Source: AR5 sp035762565 (GTDB lineage: Bacteria > Methylomirabilota > Methylomirabilia > Rokubacteriales > CSP1-6). From it: 64,000 nucleotides of DNA. Position numbers and translations under genes: made by a program. The notes below the pieces were generated by a model. It searched no databases, had not been told where the DNA came from, and saw only the letters and a list, made by a program, of their open reading frames with translations. Positions 25,438-35,380 of the stretch are shown here, piece after piece (position 1 is the first letter of the stretch; each line of letters begins with the position of its first letter). The stretch is from NCBI GenBank assembly GCA_035762565.1, contig DASTOJ010000005.1, positions 55,527 through 119,526 of the forward strand, read 5' to 3'.

Positions 25438-25929
25438 ATGACCCGTCCTCGTCCCCAGCAACGACGGCCCATTGCACCGATGGCGCGCCCGCATCGGAAT
25501 GACCGAGCCGAGCCGGTCCCCCATGTCCGAGTGCTGGTCGTCGACGACCACGCCGACACCCGTGAGTTGCTGTTCACGATCCTCAAGACCGAGGGGTACG
25601 AGGTCGCGCTGGCCGAGGACGGCGAGGTGGGGGTGCAGCGCTACCGCGAGCGCCCGGCCGACATCGTGTTGATGGATCTGTTCATGCCCCGCAAGGGCGG
25701 CGTCACCGCCATCCGTGAGCTGTGCGCCGAGTTTCCCGGTGTCACCATCGTCGCGATGTCCGGCGACATGGGCACCGCGTGGCACGACGCGCTAGCGGAC
25801 GCCCGCACCGCCGGGGCCCGGCTGACGCTGCGCAAGCCGCTGGAGCCGTGGGTGCTGCTGCGCGCGCTCGACGGTCTCGTGGCCGCCCGCAGGACGCTGT
25901 CGGACGACGGTCTCCACCGCAGCGCCTGA
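25438..25929 (+). CDS. Response regulator, receiver domain with short basic N-terminus
   Basis: A 163-residue protein. A 25-residue Arg/Pro-rich tail precedes a receiver domain with acidic residues in VLVVDDHADTRE, phosphoacceptor Asp80 in VLMDLFMPRKGG and the conserved Lys in LRKPLEP. No output domain is present. The ATG at 25438 is preferred; the frame is open upstream to 25249, but that part is not conserved-looking. The 276 bases to the divergent cyclic-nucleotide gene hold the promoters for both; no clear boxes were identified. Confidence 0.8.
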   Translation: MTRPRPQQRRPIAPMARPHRNDRAEPVPHVRVLVVDDHADTRELLFTILKTEGYEVALAEDGEVGVQRYRERPADIVLMDLFMPRKGGVTAIRELCAEFPGVTIVAMSGDMGTAWHDALADARTAGARLTLRKPLEPWVLLRALDGLVAARRTLSDDGLHRSA

Positions 25930-25944
25930 CGCCCGGCGGCTGGA

Positions 25945-27150
25945 TCAGGCCGCCCGCCGCTCCTCGATCGCCTGCGCGCGGGCTTCCTCGTCGGTCCGCG
26001 GGTGGTGGAAGCGCTCGAGCGCGGCGATGGCGGTCGCGACCCGCAGGGCCGTCGTGACGACCCCGCTTCCCGCCTCCGCGACCTGCGCGACGGGCCGGCG
26101 CCGCAGGAGCCAGCCGGCCGCCACGCCGGCGCCCAGCACCGCGAGCGGGCCCCATCCCCGCCGGCGCGCCTCGCCCACCCAGCGCGCGACGGCCTCGCCC
26201 GCGACGGCGACGTCGTCCGGGCCGGGCTCCGGCGCCGCCACCCGGTCGGTGGGGGGCTCCAGCTCGCCAGGGGCCTTGGCGGTCACCGCGCCGCGCTCGG
26301 CGGCGGCGTGCTCGATCTCGGCGTTGATCTCCGCGCCCACGAGCAGCACGAAACCGGAGAGATAGAGCCACAGCATCAGCAGAATGACGCCGCCGATCGA
26401 GCCGTAGGTCGCGCCGTAATCGGCGAAGTTGGCGACGTACCAGCGCAGGCCGAGGGACATCGCCAGCCACAGCGCGAGCGCCACGACCGACCCGGGCGTC
26501 ACCCAGCGCCAGTGCGTCCGCGTGGCCGGGGCGAAGTAGTAGACGAGCGCGATGCCGATCAGGACGAAGGCCATGACCACCGGCACGCTGACCACGTTCC
26601 AGACCAGGGTGAACAGCGGGCCGAGCCCCATCCGGCCGGCAAGCGCCTCGCCGATGCGCGGGCCGAACACGATCAGCACGAGCGCCGTGAGGATGAAGAC
26701 GGAGAAGCCGATCGTGAGCAGGACCGCCACGAGGCGGCGCTTCCACCACGACCGCGGGTCCTCCACGTCGTAGGCGACGTTGAGCGTGTTCATCATCGAG
26801 GCCATGCCGGCCGAGGCCGCCCACAGGGCGGCCAGCACGCCGATCGAGAGCAGGCCTCCGCGGGCGCCGGCCTGGATCTCGCCGAGGGTCCTGGTCACGA
26901 TCGAGGAAGCGTCCCCCGGCAACGCGTGGTTGGCGTACGCCAGCAAGCGGTCCATCAGGCCGGGCAGCGGCAGGAGGCCGAGCAGCGAGGTGAGGAACAG
27001 GAGAGTCGGGAACAGCGCGAACAGGAAGTAGTAGGCGAGCGCGGCCGCGCGGTCGGCCACTTCGTCCTTGGAGATCTCGCTCCACACGCGGCGGCCGAGC
27101 TCGCGCACGGAGAGACCACCGAGGTTCCACGGCGACGGGGCGTCGGCCAT
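25945..27150 (-). CDS. YihY/BrkB family inner-membrane protein
   Basis: A 401-residue polytopic membrane protein of the YihY/virulence factor BrkB family (formerly mislabelled RNase BN). Six hydrophobic segments are visible between about 35 and 290. Family motifs include AALAYYFLFALFPTLLFL, WAASAGMASMMNTLNVAYDV and the late GATYGSIGGVILLMLWLYLSG. The C-terminal 110 residues are cytoplasmic, Ala/Pro/Arg-rich and variable, with one more short hydrophobic stretch. The ATG at 27150 has GAGGAGGG upstream. The family function is unsettled. It is divergent from tkt. Confidence 0.88.
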   Translation of the reverse strand: MADAPSPWNLGGLSVRELGRRVWSEISKDEVADRAAALAYYFLFALFPTLLFLTSLLGLLPLPGLMDRLLAYANHALPGDASSIVTRTLGEIQAGARGGLLSIGVLAALWAASAGMASMMNTLNVAYDVEDPRSWWKRRLVAVLLTIGFSVFILTALVLIVFGPRIGEALAGRMGLGPLFTLVWNVVSVPVVMAFVLIGIALVYYFAPATRTHWRWVTPGSVVALALWLAMSLGLRWYVANFADYGATYGSIGGVILLMLWLYLSGFVLLVGAEINAEIEHAAAERGAVTAKAPGELEPPTDRVAAPEPGPDDVAVAGEAVARWVGEARRRGWGPLAVLGAGVAAGWLLRRRPVAQVAEAGSGVVTTALRVATAIAALERFHHPRTDEEARAQAIEERRAA

Positions 27151-27204
27151 GCCCTCCTCGTTGCAGCCGGCGTGCCGTCCAGGGCCCGATTCCAGCCGAT
27201 TCCG

Positions 27205-27234
27205 TTGACAAACGCCCGGGCGAGACGTCAGGAT
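27205..27234 (+). promoter_or_regulatory. Candidate promoter of tkt
   Basis: TTGACA at 27205-27210 is a perfect -35 hexamer. CAGGAT (27229-27234) or TCAGGA (27228-27233) lies 17-18 bases downstream, between the divergent yihY-type gene and tkt. Confidence 0.4.
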
Positions 27235-27255
27235 CGGCCGGGGGGAAGCCTTTCC

Positions 27256-29328
27256 ATGAGCACCGGCACCGAGCAGGCACGCCTCGATCTCCTGACGATC
27301 AACACGATCCGGACGCTCTCGATGGACGCCGTGCAGGCGGCGAACTCCGGGCACCCGGGGACGCCGATGGCGCTGGCGCCCGTCGCCTACACCCTCTGGC
27401 AACGCTGCCTCCGCTTCGATCCCGACGACCCGATCTGGCCGAACCGCGACCGGTTCGTGCTCTCGGCCGGCCACGCCTCGATGCTGATCTACTCCTTGCT
27501 GCACCTCGCCTCCGTCAAGGCCGTGAACCCGCAGTACGAGCGCCTGGGCGAGCTGTCCGTCAAGCTCGACGACATCAAGCGCTTCCGCCAGCTCGACAGC
27601 AAGTGCGCGGGCCACCCGGAGTACCGGTGGACGTCGGGCATCGAGACCACGACCGGCCCGCTCGGCGCCGGCGTGGCGACGAGCGTCGGCATGGCCATCG
27701 CCGGCGCGTGGCAGGCCCGGCACTTCAACCGGCCCGGCTTCGAGATGTTCGACTACGACGTCTACGCGGTGGCCGGGGACGGCTGCATGATGGAGGGCAT
27801 CTCGGGCGAGGCCGCCTCGCTGGCCGGCCACCTCAGGCTCGCCAACCTGTGCTGGATCTACGACAACAACAAGATCACGATCGAGGGTCACACCGAATGG
27901 GCCTTCAGCGAGGATGTTGCGACCCGCTTCATCGCCTACGGCTGGAATGTGACCCGGGTCGGCGACGCCAACGACCTCGAGATGCTCGAGCGCGCCCTCG
28001 AGACCTTCAAGAACGAGAAGGAGCGGCCGACGCTCATCATCGTCGACAGCCACATCGCCTGGGGCTCACCCAACAAGCAGGACACCCACGCCGCCCACGG
28101 CGAGCCCCTCGGCGAGGAGGAGATCAAGCTCACCAAGCGCAACTACGGCTGGCCGGAGAACGAGAAGTTCCTGGTGCCCGACGGCGTGCGCGAGCACTTC
28201 GCGGCCGGCCTGGGCGCTCGCGGCAAGGGTCTGCGCAAGCAATGGATGGCGCTCTACGAGCAGTACCGCGGCAAGCACCCTGACCTGGCCGACCAGCTGA
28301 TCCGCATGCAGCGGCGCGAGCTGCCGGCCGGCTGGGACAAGGACCTCGCGCCGTATCCGGCCGACCCCAAGGGCGCGGCCGGCCGCGACGTCTCCGGCAA
28401 GGTGCTCAACACGCTGGCCCAGAACGTGCCGTGGCTGCTGGGCGGCTCGGCCGACCTGGCGCCGTCGACCAAGACCCGGCTGACCTTCGAGGGCGCCGGC
28501 GACTTCACGCCCCACGACCACGGCGGGCGCAACTTCCACTTCGGCATCCGCGAGCACGCCATGGGCGCCGTGCTGAACGGGCTGGCGCTCTCGAAGGTCC
28601 GCGCCTACGGCTCCGGCTTCATGATCTTCAGCGACTACATGCGGGCGCCCATCCGCCTGAGCGCCATCATGGAGATCCCGGTCATCTACATCTTCACCCA
28701 CGACTCCATCGGCGTCGGCGAGGACGGCCCGACCCACCAGCCCATCGAGCACCTGGCCTCGCTACGCGCGATTCCCGGCCTCATCACGCTGCGCCCCGGC
28801 GACGCCAACGAGGTGCTGGAGGCCTGGAAGCTCGTCATGCAGCTCAAGCACGAGCCGGTGGCGCTGATCCTCTCGCGCCAGGCGATGCCGACGTTCGACC
28901 GCACGAAGTTCGGCGCCGCGTCGGGCGTGGCCAAGGGTGCGTACGTCCTGGCGGATGCGCCGGGCGGCAAGCCGGATGTGCTCCTCATGGCCACCGGCAG
29001 CGAGGTCGGCCTGGCGGTGAGCGCGTGGGAGGCGCTGGCCAGGGACGGCGTGAAGGCCCGCGTGATCAGCATGCCCTCGTGGGAGCTGTTCGACCACCAG
29101 AGCCAGGAGTACCGCGACAGCGTCCTGCCGCCGTCGGTCACCGCGCGGGTGTCGGTCGAGCAGGCCTCGACCTTCGGCTGGCACCGCTACGTGGGCACCA
29201 CCGGCGAGGCCATCGGCATGACGACGTTCGGCGCCTCCGCCCCGCTCAAGGAGCTGCAGAAGAAGTTCGGGTTCACCGTCGAGGCGGTGGTGGCGGCGGC
29301 CAAGAAGCAGCTCGCGCGGGGTCGGTGA
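27256..29328 (+). CDS. tkt: Transketolase
   Basis: A 690-residue thiamine-diphosphate enzyme of the pentose phosphate / Calvin pathways, transferring two-carbon ketol units. The N-terminal Pyr/PP signatures are NSGHPGTPMALAP, FVLSAGHASMLIYSLLHL, TTGPLGAGVATSVGMAIA and VAGDGCMMEGISGEAASLAG with the NNKITIEG cofactor motif. Later FHFGIREHAMGAVLNGLAL and HDSIGVGEDGPTHQPIEHL mark the second domain. The length is full. The ATG at 27256 follows GGGGGAAG and the upstream TTGACA. No Calvin-cycle partner genes are adjacent. Confidence 0.96.
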   Translation: MSTGTEQARLDLLTINTIRTLSMDAVQAANSGHPGTPMALAPVAYTLWQRCLRFDPDDPIWPNRDRFVLSAGHASMLIYSLLHLASVKAVNPQYERLGELSVKLDDIKRFRQLDSKCAGHPEYRWTSGIETTTGPLGAGVATSVGMAIAGAWQARHFNRPGFEMFDYDVYAVAGDGCMMEGISGEAASLAGHLRLANLCWIYDNNKITIEGHTEWAFSEDVATRFIAYGWNVTRVGDANDLEMLERALETFKNEKERPTLIIVDSHIAWGSPNKQDTHAAHGEPLGEEEIKLTKRNYGWPENEKFLVPDGVREHFAAGLGARGKGLRKQWMALYEQYRGKHPDLADQLIRMQRRELPAGWDKDLAPYPADPKGAAGRDVSGKVLNTLAQNVPWLLGGSADLAPSTKTRLTFEGAGDFTPHDHGGRNFHFGIREHAMGAVLNGLALSKVRAYGSGFMIFSDYMRAPIRLSAIMEIPVIYIFTHDSIGVGEDGPTHQPIEHLASLRAIPGLITLRPGDANEVLEAWKLVMQLKHEPVALILSRQAMPTFDRTKFGAASGVAKGAYVLADAPGGKPDVLLMATGSEVGLAVSAWEALARDGVKARVISMPSWELFDHQSQEYRDSVLPPSVTARVSVEQASTFGWHRYVGTTGEAIGMTTFGASAPLKELQKKFGFTVEAVVAAAKKQLARGR

Positions 29329-29455
29329 CCGCCGAGCGGCCGCGCGCCGGAGGCCCGGGCACGGCCACCGCGACAGATTTACAAGCGGCCGCGCTGCCGG
29401 CACGGGGGTTGCTCTCGTATGACGCTGAACCTCGATCACGGAAGAGGGGGCAGTC

Positions 29456-29929
29456 ATGCGAGTCAAGCACGTGATGACGAAGGATCCGAGCTCCTGTGTG
29501 CCAACCGACACGGCGCCGAGGGCGGCGAGCATCATGCGCAACGAGAACGCCGGAAGCGTTCCCGTCGTCGACAACGAACAGAACCAGAAGGTCGTCGGGA
29601 TCGTCACGGATCGCGACCTCTGCATGAACGTCGTCGCCGAGGGCCGGGACCCGACGGCCGTGACGGTCGAGGCGTGCATGACGACCACGGTGGTGACCTG
29701 CACGGCCAACGACTCCCTTCAGAAGGCGACGGAGCTGATGAAGGAGAACCAGATCCGCCGCGTTCCCGTCGTCGATGACGCGGGCCGGCTCCAGGGCATC
29801 GTGTCGATCGCCGACCTGGTCAGCCGCGGCGAGATCAAGACGACGGAGACGCACGACACGCTGAAGAGGGTCTCGGCGCCGACCTCCGAGCCCAGCAAAC
29901 CCCGGGCGAGGTCGAGGCGCGCCGCCTAG
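29456..29929 (+). CDS. CBS-domain pair protein
   Basis: A 157-residue cytoplasmic protein made of two CBS domains: MTKDPSSCVPTDTAPRAASI with VVGIVTDRDLCMNVV, then MTTTVVTCTANDSLQKATEL with LQGIVSIADLVSRGE. Paired CBS domains bind adenine nucleotides and act as energy or ligand sensors; the C-terminal 25 residues are basic and disordered-looking. GAGGGGG precedes the ATG. It stands alone between tkt and the convergent glyoxalase gene, so no partner can be named. Confidence 0.88.
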   Translation: MRVKHVMTKDPSSCVPTDTAPRAASIMRNENAGSVPVVDNEQNQKVVGIVTDRDLCMNVVAEGRDPTAVTVEACMTTTVVTCTANDSLQKATELMKENQIRRVPVVDDAGRLQGIVSIADLVSRGEIKTTETHDTLKRVSAPTSEPSKPRARSRRAA

Positions 29930-29936
29930 GCGCCCC

Positions 29937-30473
29937 TCAGTCGCGCGCCAGCTGCAGGGTGGCGGCCTCCTCGGTCAGGCGGCCGCCAACCGGCACGTGA
30001 CGGAGCCGATGCCACACGCGGTCGACCTCGGCCAGCACGACGTCGTCGGGCTGGTGGATGTCGATGGGGTTGGCGGTGGGTACCCAGCACGGCCGCCCGG
30101 TGACCCAGAACACCTCCGTGCGATTGCCCTCGGGGTCGAAGAAGTAGCAGCCGATGGCGCTCGCGTGATTGACGACGCCCTCGATACGGTATCCCTCGGC
30201 CACCAGCCGGCGGTGGAAGGCGCGGAGGTCGTCGAGGCTGTCGACGCCCAGCGAGATCTGCTGGATGAGATGGGGATCGTCCGCCGACGGGCGGCCGCGC
30301 ATCAGCGCGATCTCGTGGTCGACGGCGGCCGGGTCCGCGCTGAGGAAGACGGCGCCGGCGCGCCAGTTCTGCTTGGTCACGTGCATGCCCAGCAGATCAC
30401 GGTAGAAGGCGACCATCCGCTCCAGGTTGCGCACGTAGATGCCGACGTGTCCGAGCCTCGTGACCCGTGCCAT
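29937..30473 (-). CDS. VOC (glyoxalase/bleomycin-resistance fold) family protein
   Basis: A 178-residue vicinal-oxygen-chelate protein. The first beta-alpha-beta-beta-beta half begins LGHVGIYVRNLERMVAFYRDLLG. The second half is ISLGVDSLDDLRAFHRRL followed by YFFDPEGNRTEVFWV, whose Glu is a usual metal ligand. Similarity is to extradiol dioxygenase-like and dioxygenase-related VOC proteins; the substrate is unknown. The start is Met at 30473 rather than the in-frame upstream one. It ends 8 bases from the CBS gene end, convergent. Confidence 0.82.
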   Translation of the reverse strand: MARVTRLGHVGIYVRNLERMVAFYRDLLGMHVTKQNWRAGAVFLSADPAAVDHEIALMRGRPSADDPHLIQQISLGVDSLDDLRAFHRRLVAEGYRIEGVVNHASAIGCYFFDPEGNRTEVFWVTGRPCWVPTANPIDIHQPDDVVLAEVDRVWHRLRHVPVGGRLTEEAATLQLARD

Positions 30474-30652
30474 GGCGTCCCCCTGCGTGTCTGCGTGGGC
30501 ACCGCTGACGGCCGACACTCGAGCGTGGTGGGAGTCTACTCAACCCCACCGACGTGAGCAACAACCCGGCCGCCCTGGACGTCGCGGAGGGCCGAAGGAG
30601 ACGTCGCGCACTCCGGCAGCGACGAGCGCGGTCGTGGCGGCCACCCGTGGTC

Positions 30653-31380
<728 letters not shown>

Positions 31381-31381
<1 letters not shown>

Positions 31382-32121
31382 CAGCGCTGCCGCCGCCGGC
31401 CGAAGTACGCGTCGATGACCCGCTCGTCGTGCCGGATCTCGGCGGGCGGACCCTCGGCGATCTTCACGCCGTAGTCCATCACGAAGATCCGCTCGCAGTG
31501 GTTCATGATCACGTTCATGTCGTGCTCGACGATGAGGATCGTCTTGCCGCGCTCCTGGAGCCGGTGGATGTGGTCGAGCAGGTGCTGGAGCAGCGTGCGG
31601 TTGACCCCGGCGGCCGGCTCGTCGAGCAGGATGAGGTCGGGATCGGTCATGAGCGCGCGGGCGAACTCCAGCAGCTTCTGCTGGCCGTACGACAGCCGGC
31701 CGCCGTATTCGGTGCGCAGGTGGGTGAGATTCACCAGCGCCAGCAGCTCCTCGGCGCGGGCGCGGGCGGCGCGGTCGGGCACGGCGAGCGCGGTCACGGA
31801 CAGCATGTTCTCGAACACCGTCATCTCCCGGAAGACGCGGGTGATCTGGAACGTGCGGGTGATGCCCCGGTGGAACACCTGGAATGGCTTGAGCCCCGCG
31901 ATGTCGTCGCCCAGGTAGAGCACCTGACCGGCATCGGGGGTCACGACCCCGGTCAGGAGGTTGAAGGTCGTGGTCTTGCCGGAGCCATTGGGGCCGATGA
32001 GGCCGGAGATCTTGCCGCGGGGGACGGCGAAGCTGCAGCCGTCCACGGCCCGTACCCCGCCGAACGCCTTGCGTAGGTCCCGCACGTCGAGCGCGATGGC
32101 GCCGGGCGTCTCGCTCGTCAA
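31381..32121 (-). CDS. livG: Branched-chain amino acid ABC transporter ATPase LivG
   Basis: A 246-residue ATPase. Walker A is GPNGSGKT with the LivG-type TTFNLLTGVV after it, the insertion GITRTFQITRVFREMTVFEN is diagnostic, the signature is LSYGQQKLLEFARAL and Walker B LILLDEPAAGVN. The start appears to be TTG at 32121, overlapping the livM stop by 4 bases (TTGA); no ATG or GTG fits closer. It acts with LivF on the LivHM permease. Confidence 0.92.
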
Positions 32122-33056
32122 TGGACCATCCCCTTGCGGACCCAGCCCCGGTCGATGGCGAAGCCGATGAGGCCGCGGGGCATGAAGCGGGCGACGACGA
32201 TGATGAAGAGGCCGTAGGCGATGAGGTGCGCCGAGGGGAAGTTCACCCACGTCAGCTCCTGGGCCGTGTAGAGCACGACGGCGCCCAGGATCGGGCCGGC
32301 GACCGTGCCCTTGCCCCCGAGCATCGACATGAGCGCCATGGCGATCGTGATCTGCACGAAGAACACCGACGGCGGGTCGATGTAGAGGACCTTGTAGGCC
32401 TGGATGCCACCCGCCACCGCTGGGAACACGGCCGACAGCGTGAACGCCGCCAGCTTGTAGCGGGTGGCGTCGATGCCGAGCGCCTCGGCCGCCCCCTCGT
32501 CCTCGCGGATGGCGTTGAGGCGGATGCCGAACCGCGAGTGGCCGACGACGTAGCAGACGACGGCGGTCAGCAGCATGCACGCCAGCATCGCGTAGTAGGT
32601 CGGCATCGACGTCTCGGCGCTGGGCAGGCTGATGCCGAGGCCGCCGTGGGTCAGGCCGTCCCAGACGGTGGCGATGACGCGGGTCCCCTCGGCCGCCCCC
32701 AGCATGGCGATCGCGAAGTACGGTCCCTTGAGACGCAGCACCGGGTAGCCGATCATCACCGCCACCACCGCGGCCACCACCGCCCCGACGCCGAGCGAGG
32801 CCAGCCAGTGCCAGCGGTAGTCCGCGACCAGGATCGCGCAGGCGTAGGCCCCGATGCCGTAGAACGCCACGTGGCCGAACGACGTGTAGCCGGTGAAGCC
32901 GCTGATGATGTTCCAGGAGAGCGCCAGCACCACGTACATCATCGTGAAGAGCACGAACGAGCGCAGATAGACGCTGAGCCCGTACGGCAGCAGCGCCAGA
33001 CCGAGCACGACGAGGCCGAGGAGGACGAGGTTGCGGATGTGCTCGCGCCGCGCCAC
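32118..33056 (-). CDS. livM: Branched-chain amino acid ABC transporter permease LivM
   Basis: A 312-residue inner-membrane permease with about eight or nine hydrophobic segments. The LivM-type motif SWNIISGFTGYTSFGHVAFYGIGAY is near the N-terminus. The ATPase-contact EAA-like loop IREDEGAAEALGIDATRYKLAAF is near residue 200. It follows livH with a 9-base gap and overlaps livG. The protein forms the membrane channel with LivH. Confidence 0.93.
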   Translation of the reverse strand: MARREHIRNLVLLGLVVLGLALLPYGLSVYLRSFVLFTMMYVVLALSWNIISGFTGYTSFGHVAFYGIGAYACAILVADYRWHWLASLGVGAVVAAVVAVMIGYPVLRLKGPYFAIAMLGAAEGTRVIATVWDGLTHGGLGISLPSAETSMPTYYAMLACMLLTAVVCYVVGHSRFGIRLNAIREDEGAAEALGIDATRYKLAAFTLSAVFPAVAGGIQAYKVLYIDPPSVFFVQITIAMALMSMLGGKGTVAGPILGAVVLYTAQELTWVNFPSAHLIAYGLFIIVVARFMPRGLIGFAIDRGWVRKGMVH

Positions 33057-33065
33057 CAGACCGGC

Positions 33066-34052
33066 TCAGCCTTCCTTGACGCCCATGAGGCCGCCGGGGC
33101 GGATCAGCAGCACGAAGATCATCAGGCCGTAGGCGGCCAGCTCGACCATCGCGGTGCCGTTGGGGACCATTAGCGACACGAGGTTCTCGAGCACGGCCAG
33201 CATCAGGCCCCCGATCAGCGCGCCGACGTAGTGCCCGCGCCCGCCCAGGATGATGATGGCGAACGCCTGGAGGGTGTAGAGCACTCCGGTCTCGGGGTTG
33301 AAGCCGAACTGGATCGACACCAGGGCCCCGCCCGCCACGGCCAGCGCCGTGGCGAGGCCGGTCGTGATCAGGTAGATCCGGCGCACGTCGATCCCGCACA
33401 CCATGGCGACCTCGGCGTTCAGCGCGGTGGCCCGCACCGCCTTGCCGAGGCGCGAGCGCTTGAGGAACAGGAAGACGCCGAGCGTGATCACCACCGCCAT
33501 CGCGAAGCTGATCACGCGGTTCTGGCCGATCGCGATGGTGGAGGTGAGCTGCACGGTGCCGGGGGCGTAAGGGATCGTGCGGAAGTCGGTCGTGAATATC
33601 AGCTCGGCGGAGTAGATCATCACCAGGCCGAGGCCGAAGGTGACGAGAAGCGAGGTCAGCTCGGGCTGGCCCACGACGGCGTCCAGCAACACCCGCTGCA
33701 ACGCCATGCCGAACAGGAAGGCCAGGGGCAGCGTGAACGCCAGGGCGAGCAGCGGATCGACCCCCAGGTAAAAGAAGGCCACCCACGTGAGATAGGCGCC
33801 CATCATCACCATCTCGCCGTGAGCGGCGTTGATGATGCGCATCACGCCGAAGATCAGCGTGAGCCCGACCGCGAACATGGCGTAGACGCCGCCCTGCATG
33901 AGCCCGCCGAGGACCACGGCGGCCAGGTAGGAGAGCCAGGCCGCGTCGCCCCGCGCGGTCCCCGCCCCCACGCCGACCACGAAGGGAAGGGCGTAGGCGC
34001 ACGCGAGGAACGCGGCCAGGAGGTAGAGGCTCCGGACGTCGCTGCGTTCCAT
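33066..34052 (-). CDS. livH: Branched-chain amino acid ABC transporter permease LivH
   Basis: A 328-residue inner-membrane permease. Two N-terminal hydrophobic stretches precede the family core: GGVYAMFAVGLTLIFGVMRIINAAHGEMVMMGAYL. The ATPase contact loop is GKAVRATALNAEVAMVCGIDV, and the end carries IILGGRGHYVGALIGGLML and RPGGLMGVKEG. The extra N-terminal helix makes it slightly longer than typical LivH. It is separated from livK by a hairpin. Confidence 0.93.
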   Translation of the reverse strand: MERSDVRSLYLLAAFLACAYALPFVVGVGAGTARGDAAWLSYLAAVVLGGLMQGGVYAMFAVGLTLIFGVMRIINAAHGEMVMMGAYLTWVAFFYLGVDPLLALAFTLPLAFLFGMALQRVLLDAVVGQPELTSLLVTFGLGLVMIYSAELIFTTDFRTIPYAPGTVQLTSTIAIGQNRVISFAMAVVITLGVFLFLKRSRLGKAVRATALNAEVAMVCGIDVRRIYLITTGLATALAVAGGALVSIQFGFNPETGVLYTLQAFAIIILGGRGHYVGALIGGLMLAVLENLVSLMVPNGTAMVELAAYGLMIFVLLIRPGGLMGVKEG

Positions 34053-34098
34053 CGGTCACGGGCTCCGGGGCGGCGTTCGGGCCGGGCGGGCAGCGAAA

Positions 34099-34127
34099 GG
34101 CCGGGAGCGCTCACGCCACTCCCGGCC
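34099..34127 (-). terminator. Hairpin between livK and livH (possible attenuator)
   Basis: GGCCGGGAG (34099-34107) and CTCCCGGCC (34119-34127) form a perfect 9-bp stem with an 11-base loop. On the minus strand a TTT follows the stem. It lies in the 107-base gap after livK, where a partial terminator would give more binding protein than permease, as known for periplasmic binding-protein operons. Confidence 0.5.
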
Positions 34128-34159
34128 CTCCGGACGGATCGGCCGCTCGACTGGTGGAG

Positions 34160-35353
34160 CTACCGCCTGCTCCAGTCGGGCATCGGCAGCTCGGGCTTCG
34201 TCTCCGCCCATTTCTCGGGCCACACGACCTTGCGCTGGCCCCGGAGAATCTGGAAGGTCAGCCCCTCGTGGTTGTTCATGCCCTTGGCGTCGACCTTGTA
34301 GCGGCCGAAGACGGAGTGCACCTCGATCGTGGACAGGGCCTCGCGCAGCTTCTCGTTGTCGAAGCTGCCCGCCTTCTTGAGCGCCGCCTCGGTGACCTGG
34401 AGCGCGCCGTACGCGTTCCCGGCGTGATAGTTCGGCTTCTCGCCGTACCGCTTCTCGTAGGCCTCGATGAACTCCTTCATGCCGGGGTGCTTGAGGATGT
34501 GGGGGAGCGGCTCCCACTGGCTGTAGCCAAGGACGTACTCGGCCGTGGTGCCGAGCTGCTCGGGGAAATTGGGCAGCCCCGGCCCGACCGTGCTCGCAAA
34601 GAGCTTGAGGTTGATGTTCTGCTCGCGCAGCTGCCGGAGCTGGGCGGCAGCGTCGGCGAAGTAGCTGTTGGAGAAGATGGCCTCGGCACCGTTCGCCCGG
34701 ATCTTCTGGAGCAGCGCGGTGAAATCGGTCTGCTTGAGCGGGTAGTTCTCCTCGACGACGATCGCGATGCCGAGCTTGGCCGCCCACTCCTTGGCGCCCT
34801 TGCCCGACTGGCGGGGGAAGAGGCTGTCCTCGCCGATGACGGCCGCCTTCTTCACGCCGATCTGCTTGGCCAGATGGGCGGCGCCCTTCTGGTAGTTCTC
34901 GGCGACGTCCACGATGTTGAAGATGTACTTGCGGCCCTTCTCCCAGATCGGCGTCGACGCCGCCCCGTAGGCCACGAATGGCATCTTGTAGCGCTCGTTG
35001 ACGTTGGCGACCGCCTCGGTGATGCCGCTCGAGTACGGCGCCAGCAGCAAATCGACCTTGTCCTCGGTGATCAGCTTCTCGTAGAGCTTGATGGCGGTCT
35101 GGGTGTCTGACTTGTCGTCGAGCAGGATCAGCTTGATCTTGTGACCCAGCAGGCCGCCGCGGCCGTTGACGTCGTCGACCCACAGCTTGATCGAGTTCAC
35201 CTGCCGGCCGGCCGGCTCGGCATAGCGTCCGGTCTGCGAGATGGCCCCGCCGACCAGCACCTCGTTGTCGGGTCGATGATGGGCTGCGGCCGTCCCGGCG
35301 CCGAGCAGGAGGATGGTCGCCAGAGTCGCGACGAGCGTTTGCAGTGTTGTCAT
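34160..35353 (-). CDS. Branched-chain amino acid-type ABC substrate-binding protein (LivK-like)
   Basis: A 397-residue periplasmic binding protein of the Peripla_BP_6 class. The signal peptide is about MTTLQTLVATLATILLLGAG with cleavage near TAAA. The fold begins VLVGGAISQTGRYAEPAGRQ and includes KLILLDDKSDTQTAIKLYEKL, LLLAPYSSGITEAVANVNE and EALSTIEVHSVFGRYKVDA. Ligands in this class range from amino acids to amides and aromatic acids, so specificity is open. GAGGGAGGGG precedes the ATG. The next upstream gene on this strand ends 27 bases away, so read-through from the peptide importer is likely. Confidence 0.9.
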   Translation of the reverse strand: MTTLQTLVATLATILLLGAGTAAAHHRPDNEVLVGGAISQTGRYAEPAGRQVNSIKLWVDDVNGRGGLLGHKIKLILLDDKSDTQTAIKLYEKLITEDKVDLLLAPYSSGITEAVANVNERYKMPFVAYGAASTPIWEKGRKYIFNIVDVAENYQKGAAHLAKQIGVKKAAVIGEDSLFPRQSGKGAKEWAAKLGIAIVVEENYPLKQTDFTALLQKIRANGAEAIFSNSYFADAAAQLRQLREQNINLKLFASTVGPGLPNFPEQLGTTAEYVLGYSQWEPLPHILKHPGMKEFIEAYEKRYGEKPNYHAGNAYGALQVTEAALKKAGSFDNEKLREALSTIEVHSVFGRYKVDAKGMNNHEGLTFQILRGQRKVVWPEKWAETKPELPMPDWSRR

Positions 35354-35380
35354 GTCCCCTCCCTCGAGGTTGGAGATCGC

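Noticed and set aside
29329..29455. Repeated GCGGCCGCGC motif after transketolase as a terminator
   Set aside because: The two copies are direct repeats of a self-complementary 8-mer common in GC-rich DNA and do not give a clear single stem with T-run.
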